From Saliphagus infecundisoli (GTDB lineage: Archaea; Halobacteriota; Halobacteria; Halobacteriales; Natrialbaceae): 64,000 nt of DNA. Below the pieces are notes generated by a model. That model did not search any database and was not told where the DNA came from. It saw only the letters and a program-made list of their open reading frames with translations. The stretch is from NCBI RefSeq assembly GCF_020177375.1, contig NZ_JAIWHV010000001.1:310001-374000 (forward strand), read 5' to 3'. Every line of letters starts with the position of its first letter. Within the stretch, counting starts at the first letter, position 1. Below, in pieces: positions 1 through 8,834 of this stretch. The position numbers and the translations under genes are program-made.

Positions 1-1242
1 CCGAATCCCCTCGGAGCCGCCGGCCCGCTCGAGCGCGCCGTTGAGGACCGACGCGAGCAGCGACCGGAGTCGGCCGGGGGCCGCCCGCAGGCTTCCCCCG
101 TTCTCCACGACGATCCGGTCGGGATCGGCCCGCGACTCCGCGACGGCGGTCTCGAGGGCCGCCCCGAGCTCGACCCGCTCGCGCCGGCCGACGCCGGTCG
201 CCTCGCCCGCGACCGCGCCGACGTCGGCGACGAGTTCGCGGATGCGGTCGATGCGCTCTCCGACCTGGGGTTCCCCGTCCGTCCCGGCGAGGGCGGCCTC
301 GATCGCCTCGAGTTCGCGGTCGACGTCCGTCGAGAGCGCGCCCGCGACGGTCTCGAGGCGATCGGCCTGGCTCGCGATCCGGTCGGCGCGCTCGCGGAGG
401 AGCCGGTCCCGGTCGGCCCGATCGAGGGCCGCGCGGGCGTTCTCGACGAGCGTCGCCAGGAGGTCGCGGTCGGCCTCGTCGAAGGCGTGGGCCTCGAACG
501 AGCCGGTCATCAGGACGCCGTGGGCCCCGATGGGCGCGATGATCTCCGAGCGGAGCCGCGTCTCGGGGTTGTAGAGCCCATCGACCTCCCGGAGGTCGCC
601 GTATAGTTGGAGTTCGCCGGCCTCGAAGGCGTCCCAGACGAGCCCCTCGCCGGGGGCGAATCGGGGGAGCCCCCCGAACTCGTCGTGGGCGCCCGCGGTG
701 CCGGCGACCGGCTCCAACCCCCCGTGGTCGTCGTCGACGAGCCAGACGCCGCTGATCGGCAGATCGAGCAGGTCGCCGCCCGCGTGGACGGCGATCGCAC
801 AGATCTCTCGGGGGTCGTCGGCCCGCACCAGCCGGCGGGTCACCCCGTGGAGCGAGGCGAGTATCCGCTCGTGGTCCCGGCGCTCGGTGACGTCCCGGAC
901 GATCGCCGCGACCGCCGGCCCGCCCCCAAGCGCCGTGAGCCGGACGATACCGACGCGCTCGCGTCCCTCGCCGTCCGTGTACGTCAACTCGATCTCGGTC
1001 GGATCGCCGCCGTCCCGCAGCTTCTCGATCGCCCGGTGGAGTTCGGCGGCCTCCCGGGGGGCGACCTCCCCGGCCGACAGCAGACGCTTGAGGGAGGCAC
1101 CGACGACGGCCCCGCGGTCGACGCCCATGGCGCACTCGACGGCGGCGTTTACCGACCGCACCCGGTCGTCGCCGCCGACCACGACCACGCCGTCCCGGAT
1201 CACCTCCACGACGGACGGCGGCGCTTCCGGCGCGTCGTTCAC
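1..1242 (-). CDS. PAS-GAF sensor histidine kinase-like protein, 3' part missing
   Basis: Open in one frame on the minus strand from the window edge back to a GTG at 1242 (414 codons visible). From about residue 14 it reads as a PAS domain (starting VIRDGVVVVGG), then a GAF domain around residues 125-270, then a helical dimerisation-like segment and the start of a kinase-like region. Where a phospho-accepting histidine (H-D/E-x-x-N/P) would be expected the helix reads LSTDVDRELEAI, without histidine, so the phosphotransfer site looks degenerate. Sensors of this build are abundant in haloarchaea and usually cytosolic; no membrane segment is seen here. The GTG start is the only candidate close to the PAS domain. 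The C-terminus and any ATPase domain lie outside the window, so kinase activity is not shown. Confidence 0.75.
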   Translation of the reverse strand, partial: MNDAPEAPPSVVEVIRDGVVVVGGDDRVRSVNAAVECAMGVDRGAVVGASLKRLLSAGEVAPREAAELHRAIEKLRDGGDPTEIELTYTDGEGRERVGIVRLTALGGGPAVAAIVRDVTERRDHERILASLHGVTRRLVRADDPREICAIAVHAGGDLLDLPISGVWLVDDDHGGLEPVAGTAGAHDEFGGLPRFAPGEGLVWDAFEAGELQLYGDLREVDGLYNPETRLRSEIIAPIGAHGVLMTGSFEAHAFDEADRDLLATLVENARAALDRADRDRLLRERADRIASQADRLETVAGALSTDVDRELEAIEAALAGTDGEPQVGERIDRIRELVADVGAVAGEATGVGRRERVELGAALETAVAESRADPDRIVVENGGSLRAAPGRLRSLLASVLNGALERAGGSEGIR

Positions 1243-1432
1243 CCCCGATCACCCGCCGCACGCGGAGGAGTCATCGGATGTGTCTACTATCCGGGGGGTG
1301 GAACTTCACTCCCCCGGCCGTCCCCGCGGGGAACGATGCCACCCCGTAGGTCGGGAGCCGCCCCGACCGCCGGCTCCGGTCGGCGATCCGGAGCCGAGGC
1401 AGGATATCGGACGTATCGCCGGCTGCCGGGCT

Positions 1433-1447
1433 CGATACCGGGTATCG
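1433..1447. promoter_or_regulatory. 15-bp palindrome, candidate operator
   Basis: CGATACC and GGTATCG are perfect inverted halves around one central G. The palindrome ends 3 bp before the TATA-like ggttaatcc of the asparagine-synthase-like gene, where TFB contacts the BRE. A repressor or activator site is inferred from position only. Confidence 0.4.
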
Positions 1448-1450
1448 ACA

Positions 1451-1459
1451 GGTTAATCC
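1451..1459 (+). promoter_or_regulatory. TATA-like box of the asparagine-synthase-like gene
   Basis: The AT-rich ggttaatcc is centred about 28 nt before the ATG at 1483 and there is no Shine-Dalgarno sequence between them, the usual picture of a leaderless haloarchaeal transcript. Confidence 0.45.
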
Positions 1460-1482
1460 TCTGGAGTGGCATACGGCGATCC

Positions 1483-3291
1483 ATGCCAGGAGTGACGGTC
1501 GCCCATGACCGACTCGACGACGATGCCGTCGAGGACGCCCTCCGTTCGGTCCGTTTCGACGACCGCTACACCCGAGAGAACGTAGTCGACGACGACGATC
1601 GAGTCGTCGCCTACACCGGCTACGACGAGTATCCGGTACGCGTCATCGAGACCGATTCGCACACGGTCGTTCTCGAGGGCCATCTCTACGGGACCGACGA
1701 GGTCGAGGGTGAACTGACGGCTGCGGCGGAGCTGGTCGAGGAGGGGCGACTCGACGAGCTCTCGGAGTGGCTGGCGGGCCGCGACGGCGATTTCCTCGTC
1801 GTCGTCGTCGGGGACGACGGCTCGACCCGAGTGATGAACGATATGTTCGGGCGTCTCCCGACCTACCGGGCGACCATCGGCGGGACGACCGTCGTCACCC
1901 GCGAACTCAAAGTGATCCGGAAGCTCGCGCGGTCGGCCGGCGAGGAACTCGAACCGAACACGCTCGCGCTCGGCCAGTTCCTCTGGTTCGGCCACCCTCT
2001 CGGGACGCGGACGCTGTTCGAGGGGGTCGAACAGCTCGCGCCGGGCTCGCTGATCGACGTCGAGGCTGATACGGTGGAGTCGGTCCACGAGTACCGCTTC
2101 GACGACGTCGACCGGAGCCGAAGCCTCGAGGAGAACGCCGAGCACCTCGCCGACCGGTTCATCCAGTCGTGTCGGAACCGCGCGAGCGTGGGCGAGGAGA
2201 CCGTCGTCTCCCTGAGCGGCGGCCTCGACTCGCGGGCGTCGATCGCCGGCTACACCCACGCCGACGGCACCCTGCTCGCGGCGACCTCCGCCCGGAAGGA
2301 CGGCGGCAACGACGGCGAGGTCGACATCGCGCGACAGGTCGCCGCCGCGCTCGACGTCCCCTGGGAGCTGTACGTCGCCGAACGGACCGACGGCTACCGC
2401 GAGTGGCTCCTCGAGACCAAACAGGGGATGAACAGCTTGAGCCAGACCCTCGGGCTCGACTTCGCCGACCAGGTGGCGGCCGACCACCCCGGAGCCATGT
2501 TCGTCACCGGCGACGGGGGCGACAAGACGGTCAAGAACATCATGCCCTCGAAGCCCGTCGAGTCGGCCGACGATCTCGTGGACGCGGTGATCGACCGGAT
2601 GGCGCTGTTCGACCTGGACGAAGTGACCGAGATCGTCGACGTCGACGCCGACGCACTCGTCGAGTCGGTCCGCGAGCGATTCGAGGCCTACCCGGAGTCG
2701 ACCGTTAAGGGACGGTACGTCCACTTCGTCGTCCGCGAGCAGGGCCCGAACTGGTCGTTCCACGGCGAGGATCGTACCCGCTACTACGTCTGGTCGACGA
2801 CGCCCTTCTACTACCCGCCCTTTTTCATGGATGCGATGGCCTGCCCGCCCGAACAGAAGCAGGGAACCGAGCTCTACCGGGTGTTCCTCGATGAGCTTGC
2901 GCCAGCCGCGACCGACGTCGACTACTTCGACTTCGGGACGCCGATCGACTCCCTGGAGTATCGGGTCAAACGCGCCGGCTACGACTGGCTCTCGGACCGC
3001 CCGTTCCTCAAACAGCGCGTTCTGGGCCTTCTCGGCGAGGGGAGTTCGTCGGGCGGCTCGCCCCCGACTCCCCTCGCCGAGGAGACGGGGATCCCATCGA
3101 CGCTTGCGGACTGCTTCTCGGGCGAGGCCGTCCAGCGGGTCACCTGGTCGGGCGCGTACAGCACCCCCCAGCAGTACCTCCTGTTGACCCTCGTCTCCGC
3201 GCTCAACTGGGTGCCCGAGGACGGGGACGTCGAGATTGCGTATGCGGATGACGACAGAGCCGACAGGTCATCGGTCTCCAAGCGACCATAG
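1483..3291 (+). CDS. Asparagine synthase-like amidotransferase family protein
   Basis: The product has 602 residues. An N-terminal region (about 40-200) resembles the glutamine-amidotransferase half of AsnB, and the C-terminal synthetase half carries the ATP-pyrophosphatase loop SGGLDS near residue 245. The reading frame stays open upstream to 607, but that part is antisense to the sensor gene; ATG 1483 fits the TATA-like box at 1451. The protein starts MPGVTV, so the Cys-2 nucleophile that class-II amidotransferases need for glutamine hydrolysis is absent. It may use free ammonia, or catalyse another amide or lactam ligation, as AsnB relatives do in polymer or antibiotic pathways. The family is clear; the substrate is unknown and the neighbours give no hint. 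Confidence 0.8.
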   Translation: MPGVTVAHDRLDDDAVEDALRSVRFDDRYTRENVVDDDDRVVAYTGYDEYPVRVIETDSHTVVLEGHLYGTDEVEGELTAAAELVEEGRLDELSEWLAGRDGDFLVVVVGDDGSTRVMNDMFGRLPTYRATIGGTTVVTRELKVIRKLARSAGEELEPNTLALGQFLWFGHPLGTRTLFEGVEQLAPGSLIDVEADTVESVHEYRFDDVDRSRSLEENAEHLADRFIQSCRNRASVGEETVVSLSGGLDSRASIAGYTHADGTLLAATSARKDGGNDGEVDIARQVAAALDVPWELYVAERTDGYREWLLETKQGMNSLSQTLGLDFADQVAADHPGAMFVTGDGGDKTVKNIMPSKPVESADDLVDAVIDRMALFDLDEVTEIVDVDADALVESVRERFEAYPESTVKGRYVHFVVREQGPNWSFHGEDRTRYYVWSTTPFYYPPFFMDAMACPPEQKQGTELYRVFLDELAPAATDVDYFDFGTPIDSLEYRVKRAGYDWLSDRPFLKQRVLGLLGEGSSSGGSPPTPLAEETGIPSTLADCFSGEAVQRVTWSGAYSTPQQYLLLTLVSALNWVPEDGDVEIAYADDDRADRSSVSKRP

Positions 3292-3318
3292 CTCCTCGGG
3301 AACCCGGTTTCGAACCGC

Positions 3319-4569
3319 TCAGAACCCGTCCCGGAGATAGACCTCCGTCTCGGAAAACGCCCTCCCCAGGGCGTCGACCGCCGCCGGCGCCCCCTCGAGC
3401 CGGCCCGTCCGCTCGAGGCGGCCGGCCGACCGGGCGCCGACGGCCAGTTGCGAGAGCGCGGCGATGTCGAGGCGGGCGTCGGCGTCCCCGGACGAGGGCT
3501 CGTCGTGGATCCGCTCGCAGGTCGCCACGCCGTCGTCGATCGAGATGGCGAAGACGCCGTCGTTCCAGTCGGCGAGCGGGTCGGAAACGGCGAGTCTCAC
3601 GTCGAGATCGGTCTCGGGGTACGAAAGCGCCGATAGCGACTGGGCGATGTCCACGATCCGGACCATCGGGCCGTCCTCGAGCTCACAGTCGAGTTCGTCG
3701 GGATCGGTCGCGATATCCGGGAGCAGGGAGTCTTCGGGCTCGCGCAACCGGACCGCGTTCACCTGGGAGTCGTGGTCGCCACAGAACGCGAGCAGTCGGC
3801 GGTAGGCCTCGCTATCGACGGCGGCGAGTTCGTCGACGTGCATCGTCCGGTCGCCCCACTCCCCCGAGATCCGGTAGACGAGGTAGCCCCGGATCTCGCC
3901 CGCGCGCTCCCAGCCGTAGACGAACGGGTCGTCGTCCCAGCGCTCGAAGACCCGGTGGCGCCACCACTTCTCGGTGCGATCGATCGAGAGGCCATATCGG
4001 CGCGAATCGGCCTCGTAGGCGGCTTCGAGACGGTCGTAGTCGCCGGCCTCGATCCGCCGGTACTGGCCGTCTTCCCTACCGTGTCCACCGTCTCCCGCGT
4101 TCCCGTCGGCCGCCGCCGACGCCAGCGCCTCGGGCTCACAGTCGATCGCGAGTGTCTGGTTGGCGGTGTCCCAGCCGTACTGGCGGTAGAACCGGTACCG
4201 GAACGGCCAGAGGACCGAGAACCGGGCGTTCCGGTCGCGGTACTCCTTGAGGGCGCCCTCCAGGAGGTCCCGGACGTACCCCGACCGGCGGTGTTCGGGG
4301 GGCGTCGCGACCGCCGACAGCCCCGGAACCGGGTGGAGGTCCCCGCGGACCCGTGCGTCGAACCAGTGGTGTTTGCAGACCGAGAGCGGGTCGGCCTCGG
4401 CGGGCGCGCCGTCGGGGTACAGCCCCCGCGGGCTCCCCATGCGCGCCCTGGGCGTGTCGTGCTCGTCGGGGTCGTACTCCGGCGGGCCGTCGGTCGGGCT
4501 GAAGGCGTAGCTGACGTACTCGAAGAGGACGTCCCGTCGGTCGTCGGGGAGGGGACGGTACTCCGTCAT
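3319..4569 (-). CDS. Eis-like GNAT N-acetyltransferase
   Basis: The product has 416 residues. It opens MTEYRPLPDDRRDVLFEY and continues with a GNAT fold (acetyl-CoA loop region around SAVATPPEHRRSGYVRDLL), a second GNAT-like region and a C-terminal sterol-carrier-like tail, the build of the Eis (enhanced intracellular survival) family. Family members acetylate amines, including aminoglycosides in bacteria; the haloarchaeal substrate is unknown. A start at 4596 would add nine residues, but ATG 4569 gives the usual family N-terminus. It is transcribed alone, with its 5' end about 85 bp from the stop codon of the aminotransferase gene. Confidence 0.85.
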   Translation of the reverse strand: MTEYRPLPDDRRDVLFEYVSYAFSPTDGPPEYDPDEHDTPRARMGSPRGLYPDGAPAEADPLSVCKHHWFDARVRGDLHPVPGLSAVATPPEHRRSGYVRDLLEGALKEYRDRNARFSVLWPFRYRFYRQYGWDTANQTLAIDCEPEALASAAADGNAGDGGHGREDGQYRRIEAGDYDRLEAAYEADSRRYGLSIDRTEKWWRHRVFERWDDDPFVYGWERAGEIRGYLVYRISGEWGDRTMHVDELAAVDSEAYRRLLAFCGDHDSQVNAVRLREPEDSLLPDIATDPDELDCELEDGPMVRIVDIAQSLSALSYPETDLDVRLAVSDPLADWNDGVFAISIDDGVATCERIHDEPSSGDADARLDIAALSQLAVGARSAGRLERTGRLEGAPAAVDALGRAFSETEVYLRDGF

Positions 4570-4653
4570 GGTCCCGACTGCTCGGGGAGGCGTCAAGAAC
4601 GTTCGTGATCCGCGGTACCAGGGGACGTCACCGCCGACTCATCGCCCGCCGAC

Positions 4654-5808
4654 TCATCGCCCGTCGACGAAGCGCTCGATCCGCGCGAGCGCCTCCCGGA
4701 GCTCCTCCATCCCGGTCGCGTACGACACCCGGAGGTGGCCGTCGCCGCCGGAGCCGAAGACGCTCCCGGGGACGACCGCGACCCCGTGCTCCGTGAGGAG
4801 TTCCTCGGCGAACGTATCGGCGTCCCATCCCTCTGGAACTTGCGGGAAGACGTAGAAGGCCCCGCGGGCCTCGAAACAGGGCATCCCGATCTCCTCGAAT
4901 CGCGCGAGGACGAACCGGCGCCGGCGGTCGTACTGTTCGACCATCTCCCGGACGTCGCCCGCACACGACTCTATGGCCTCGATCGCCGCGTACTGGGCGG
5001 TCGTCGGCGCCGACAGCATCGTGTACTGGTGGATCCGGTTCATCGTCCCGATCGCCTCGGCGGGAGCCAGCGCGTACCCCAGTCGCAGCCCGGTCATCGC
5101 GTGGGCCTTCGAAAACCCGTTGAAGACGACCGTCCGCTCGCGCATCCCCGGCAGGGTGGCGATCGAGGCGTGCTCGCCGTCGTAGGTGAGTTCGGCGTAG
5201 ATCTCGTCGGCGAACACCAGCAGGTCGTGTTCGCGGGCGAAGTCGGCGATCGGCTCCAACTGCTCGCGACTCATCACCGCTCCCGTCGGGTTGTTCGGGT
5301 AGCAGTAGACCAGCGCCTCGGCCTCCTCGGCGCCGGCCTCGGCCAGGGCCTCGCGCGTGAGCCGGAACTCGTCGGCCTCGCGGGTCGCCACTGGAAGAAC
5401 GTCGCCGCCGGCGAACGTTATTCCGGGCTCATAGGAGATGTATGAGGGCTGGGCGACGGCGACCCGGTCGCCGGGATCGACGAACGCCCGGAAGGCGAGG
5501 TCGACGGCCTCGCTGGCGCCCGCCGTGACGAGGATCTCCTCGCTCGCGTCGTACGAGAGGTCGAACCGGTCGGCGACGTAGCCCGAGATCGCCGCCCGGA
5601 GGTCGGCCATTCCCCGATTGGCCGTGTAGGAGGTCCGGCCGCGCTCCAGGGAGTCGATCGCGGCCTCGCGGGCGGCCCACGGCGTCGCGAAGTCGGGCTC
5701 GCCGACGCCCAGCGAGATGACGTCGTCGCGTTCCTCGGCGATCTCGAAGAATCGGCGGATCCCCGAGGGTGGAACCTCCCGCACTCGCCCTGCCGGCTCG
5801 AAGCTCAT
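4654..5808 (-). CDS. PLP-dependent aminotransferase, class I/II
   Basis: The product has 384 residues of fold-type I aminotransferase. Visible residues are the substrate loop around Tyr61 (SYTANRG), NNPTG at 172-176, Asp201 in DEIY (pairs with the pyridine nitrogen), the Schiff-base Lys234 in GFSKAHAMTG and the arginine in LRLGY. It probably moves amino groups between an amino acid and 2-oxoglutarate in the cytosol; aspartate, aromatic or alanine specificity cannot be read off. Its ATG at 5808 overlaps the end of the upstream Lrp-type regulator by 4 nt, so the two are co-transcribed and the regulator probably senses an amino acid linked to this enzyme. Confidence 0.93.
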   Translation of the reverse strand: MSFEPAGRVREVPPSGIRRFFEIAEERDDVISLGVGEPDFATPWAAREAAIDSLERGRTSYTANRGMADLRAAISGYVADRFDLSYDASEEILVTAGASEAVDLAFRAFVDPGDRVAVAQPSYISYEPGITFAGGDVLPVATREADEFRLTREALAEAGAEEAEALVYCYPNNPTGAVMSREQLEPIADFAREHDLLVFADEIYAELTYDGEHASIATLPGMRERTVVFNGFSKAHAMTGLRLGYALAPAEAIGTMNRIHQYTMLSAPTTAQYAAIEAIESCAGDVREMVEQYDRRRRFVLARFEEIGMPCFEARGAFYVFPQVPEGWDADTFAEELLTEHGVAVVPGSVFGSGGDGHLRVSYATGMEELREALARIERFVDGR

Positions 5809-6290
5809 GGCGAGTACGAGAGCCGGTCGTCGTCGTCGCCGTCGCCGAGTTCGAGCCCGTGTTCCTTGTAGGAGGTCATCACGTAGTGGGTGACGGTCTG
5901 GGTAATCTCGGGGACGGGCGCGACCTTCTCGCTGATGAATCGGGAGACCTCCCCCAGCGAGTCGCCCTCGACCTCCATATCGAAGTCGTAGTCGCCGCTG
6001 ACGAGTCGGAGGGCGGTCACCTGCGGAAAGCTCGCGAGGCGCTCCGCGATGTCGGCGTACCCCGTCTCGCGATCGAGAACGACGTTGAGTTCGACCTCCG
6101 CGCGGACCCGCTCGTCCGCCAGGCGGTCCCAGTCCACGACGGGCCGGTAGCCCCGGATTACCCCTTCGGCCTCAAGATCCTCGATCGCCGCCTCGACCTC
6201 GCTCTCACTCAGGCCGGTCATCCGGGCGACGTCGGCGGTCGAGTAGCGGGCGTTCTCGCGCAGCGCCGCGAGGACCTCGCGTTCGCTCAT
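5805..6290 (-). CDS. Lrp/AsnC-family transcriptional regulator
   Basis: The product has 161 residues: an N-terminal helix-turn-helix (about 1-50, SEREVLAALRENARYST, then TGLSESEVEAAIEDLEAEG) and a C-terminal RAM ligand-binding domain (about 65-150, with RLVSGDYDFDMEVEGDS). Such proteins form octamers or discs that bind amino acids. The stop codon overlaps the start of the aminotransferase gene by 4 nt. A perfect inverted repeat over its TATA-like box (6313-6329) suggests autoregulation. The C-terminal tail is strongly acidic. Confidence 0.93.
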   Translation of the reverse strand: MSEREVLAALRENARYSTADVARMTGLSESEVEAAIEDLEAEGVIRGYRPVVDWDRLADERVRAEVELNVVLDRETGYADIAERLASFPQVTALRLVSGDYDFDMEVEGDSLGEVSRFISEKVAPVPEITQTVTHYVMTSYKEHGLELGDGDDDDRLSYSP

Positions 6291-6312
6291 ACGCTACCCC
6301 AGCGTGGGGCGC

Positions 6313-6329
6313 CGGCAAAAACGTTGCCG
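6313..6329. promoter_or_regulatory. Inverted repeat over the lrp promoter, candidate Lrp operator
   Basis: CGGCAA (6313-6318) and TTGCCG (6324-6329) are perfect inverted halves around AAACG. On the minus strand the T-rich centre lies about 30 nt before the ATG at 6290, where the TATA box of a leaderless transcript belongs. Binding here would block transcription of lrp and the aminotransferase. Confidence 0.5.
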
Positions 6330-6415
6330 TCTCGTGGGAGCCGGTCGCATTCGGGCTGGAGCGGTCGTTTCGGGACCCTTATGGGGTCGCCGTCCGTTCG
6401 GAGATCAGAGGCGAC

Positions 6416-7579
6416 ATGTCGCCGGCGCTCCCGCTTTCCGTCTCGCTTACGCCCGACCCGATCGGCGAGCTCCAGGGCCAGTATCTCGCCTCGGTGTGGA
6501 GCCAGCTTCTCGCGACGGTTCTGGTCGTCGCCGTCGGGATCGGGGCGGTCGTCGCCGTCCGCCGGCTCGAGTCACGCCTCCGGGGGCGCTACGGGACCGT
6601 CCTCGCGGAGGTGGCCGCGCTCGCGGTGCTCGCCGTCCTCGTCGTCCTGGGTGTCTACTCGCTTGCGGTCGTCTGGAAGGTGACCGGCGTCCTCGGAGAG
6701 GAGCTCGGCTCCGTGTCGATAACGGCCCAGCTCACCGGCCAGCTCCTCCTTTCGGTCGGAACCGTCGCCGTCACCTACTTCGCGATCCGTTTCGTCAACC
6801 GCTCGATCGACAAGCTCGCGTCGCGGAACTCGATCACGACCCACCAGAGCGAGGTCGCCTACCACGTCTCCGACGTCGCCATCGCCGGCGTCGCCGTCCT
6901 CCTCTTGCTGACGATCTGGCGAATTGACCTCACCAACATCTTCATCGGCGCGGGCGCGATCACCGCCGTCGTCGCACTCACGGCCAGGGAGACGCTGACG
7001 TCGGTGCTCGCCGGCTTCATCCTCCTCTTCTCGCGCCCGTTCCGGGTCGGCGAGTGGATCCAGGTCGACGACGGCGACGACGAGGACGGGACGAGCGGGA
7101 TCGTCACCGACATCACGATCTTTCACACCGAACTCCAGACGTTCGACGACAAGCAGGTACTGATTCCCAACGACCGGATCACGAGTTCGACGCTCACGAA
7201 CTACGCCCGGAACGACCAGCTCCGCCTCGAGATCGAGGTCGGCATCGACTACGACACCGACCCCGAACGCGCCCGGTCGGTCGCGATCGAGGCCGTCGAG
7301 GATCTCGCCGAGATCAAGCCCCGCCCGGAGCCCCAGGCCGTCACCAGACGCTTCGGCGACTCGGCGATCCTCCTCGAGGTCCACGTCTGGATCGAGAACC
7401 CGACGATGCGGCGGGCCCTGGATGCCCGGACGGCCGTCATCGAGGCGATCACGGCGGCGTTCGACCGGGAGGGGATCACGATCCCGTTCCCCCAGCGGGT
7501 CCACTCTGCCCGCGAGGACACGGAGTTCGCCTTCGAGAACCGGTACGCAGAGGAGGCGACCCCCTCGACCGACGACTGA
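6416..7579 (+). CDS. Small-conductance mechanosensitive channel, MscS family
   Basis: The product has 387 residues. Transmembrane helices lie at about 25-45, 65-90, 105-125 and 140-165, then the pore helix TM3 (GAGAITAVVALTARETL) and the cytosolic beta domain (FRVGEWIQVDDG, then DKQVLIPNDRI) and alpha/beta domain. This is the core fold of MscS channels, which open under membrane tension to release solutes on osmotic downshock, a fitting function in a halophile. The last 50 residues are acidic. It is divergent from the lrp operon and convergent with the flavin oxidoreductase gene 21 bp downstream. Confidence 0.93.
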   Translation: MSPALPLSVSLTPDPIGELQGQYLASVWSQLLATVLVVAVGIGAVVAVRRLESRLRGRYGTVLAEVAALAVLAVLVVLGVYSLAVVWKVTGVLGEELGSVSITAQLTGQLLLSVGTVAVTYFAIRFVNRSIDKLASRNSITTHQSEVAYHVSDVAIAGVAVLLLLTIWRIDLTNIFIGAGAITAVVALTARETLTSVLAGFILLFSRPFRVGEWIQVDDGDDEDGTSGIVTDITIFHTELQTFDDKQVLIPNDRITSSTLTNYARNDQLRLEIEVGIDYDTDPERARSVAIEAVEDLAEIKPRPEPQAVTRRFGDSAILLEVHVWIENPTMRRALDARTAVIEAITAAFDREGITIPFPQRVHSAREDTEFAFENRYAEEATPSTDD

Positions 7580-7600
7580 TAGGGTCTGCAAGACCCGAGA

Positions 7601-8689
7601 TCACCGGACGCCGCGCCGGTACTGGACCGGCCACTCCTCGCTTGCCCCCTCGCCCCGCAGGGCCCCCGCCGCCCGAAGCCCGAAGTAAGGGTCCCGGAGG
7701 AACTCCCGGCCGACGAGCACGAGGTCGGCCCGGCCGTTTCGCACGAGCGCGTCGGCCTGCTCGGGCTCGGTGATCCCGCCGACGGCACCCACTGCGGCGT
7801 CGCTGCCCTCGCGAACCGCTTCCGCGAGGGGAATCTGGCCGTTCGGACCCTCCGGTGGCTGCTGGTCGGGGTGAAGCCCGCCGGAGCTGACGTCGATCAG
7901 GTCCGCGCCCAGGTCGGCGAGCGCTTCCGACAGCCGCACCGACTGCTCTATCGTCCACGACTCCTCGACTCCCTCGAGCCAGTCGGTCCCCGAGATCCGC
8001 ACGAACACCGGGCGGTCGTCGGGCCACACGTCCCGGACCGCTTCGGTGACCTCGCGGACGAGTCGGGTCCGGTTCTCGAAGCTTCCTCCGTACTCGTCCT
8101 CCCGGCGGTTTGTCACGGGCGAGAGGAACTCGTGGAGGAGGTAGCCGTGGGCCGCGTGGACTTCCGCGATCTCGAAGCCGGCCGAAAGCGAGCGTTCGGC
8201 GGCCGACCGGAAGGCGCCGACGACCTCCTCGACGTCCTCGCTATCCATCTCCCGGATTTCGGGTCCCTCCTCGTAGGGGTAGGCCTCCGGCGAGGGCGAC
8301 AGCGTCTCCCAGCCGCCCTCGTCGGGCGAGAGGGGGTCGTTTCCCTCCCAGGGGCGGCGCTTGCTCGCCTTGTGGCCCGCGTGGGCGAGCTGGATTCCCG
8401 GGACGGAGCCCTGTTCGCGGACGAACTCGGCGATCGGTTTCAGGGATCGGGCCTGCTCGTCGGTCCAGATCCCGAGGTCGTGGGGCGTGATCCGCCCGCG
8501 GGCGGAGACGGCCGTCGCCTCGGTCAGCACGATTCCCGCCCCGCCGACGGCGCGGCTGCCGAGGTGGACGCGGTGCCACTCTTTGGCGACCCCGTCGCGA
8601 TCACAGGAGTACTGACACATCGGCGAGACGGCGATCCGGTTTTCGATCTCGCGGTCGCGGAGGGAAAGCGGCGAGAGCAGGTCGGTCAT
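7601..8689 (-). CDS. NADH:flavin oxidoreductase, Old Yellow Enzyme family (YqjM-like)
   Basis: The product has 362 residues from ATG 8689 (MTDLLSPLSLRDREIENRI); an in-frame extension to 8938 is antisense to the BtpA-like gene and is rejected. FMN TIM-barrel hallmarks are SPMCQYSCDRDGVAKEWH near residues 25-42, QLAHAGHKAS, the VHAAHGYLLHEFLSP segment, and phosphate-binding GGITEP with LVLVGREFLRDP. The conserved MCQY places it with YqjM-type ene-reductases, which reduce activated C=C bonds with NAD(P)H. The physiological substrate is unknown; a role in handling electrophiles is likely from the family. Confidence 0.92.
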   Translation of the reverse strand: MTDLLSPLSLRDREIENRIAVSPMCQYSCDRDGVAKEWHRVHLGSRAVGGAGIVLTEATAVSARGRITPHDLGIWTDEQARSLKPIAEFVREQGSVPGIQLAHAGHKASKRRPWEGNDPLSPDEGGWETLSPSPEAYPYEEGPEIREMDSEDVEEVVGAFRSAAERSLSAGFEIAEVHAAHGYLLHEFLSPVTNRREDEYGGSFENRTRLVREVTEAVRDVWPDDRPVFVRISGTDWLEGVEESWTIEQSVRLSEALADLGADLIDVSSGGLHPDQQPPEGPNGQIPLAEAVREGSDAAVGAVGGITEPEQADALVRNGRADLVLVGREFLRDPYFGLRAAGALRGEGASEEWPVQYRRGVR

Positions 8690-8804
8690 CGGGCGACCCT
8701 CGGCCCCGCGCGCCGAAAACCGCCCCGGAGGGCGACGGCCTTGCCGGTGACCGCCGTGCGGGGCGGTCGCGCCGACCGGTCCCCCGTCGGCGCGGGTCGC
8801 CGCC

Positions 8805-8813
8805 GATTTAGCC
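8805..8813 (+). promoter_or_regulatory. TATA-like box of the BtpA-like gene
   Basis: The AT-rich gatttagcc stands in GC-rich surroundings about 27 nt before the ATG at 8835, with no ribosome binding site between. Confidence 0.45.
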
Positions 8814-8834
8814 GTCCCCCTCCAACAAGGGTCG

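Noticed and set aside
1453-2763. A 436-codon minus-strand frame opposite the asparagine-synthase-like gene
   Set aside because: The plus strand encodes a recognised family with SGGLDS; the minus frame has no recognisable domain.
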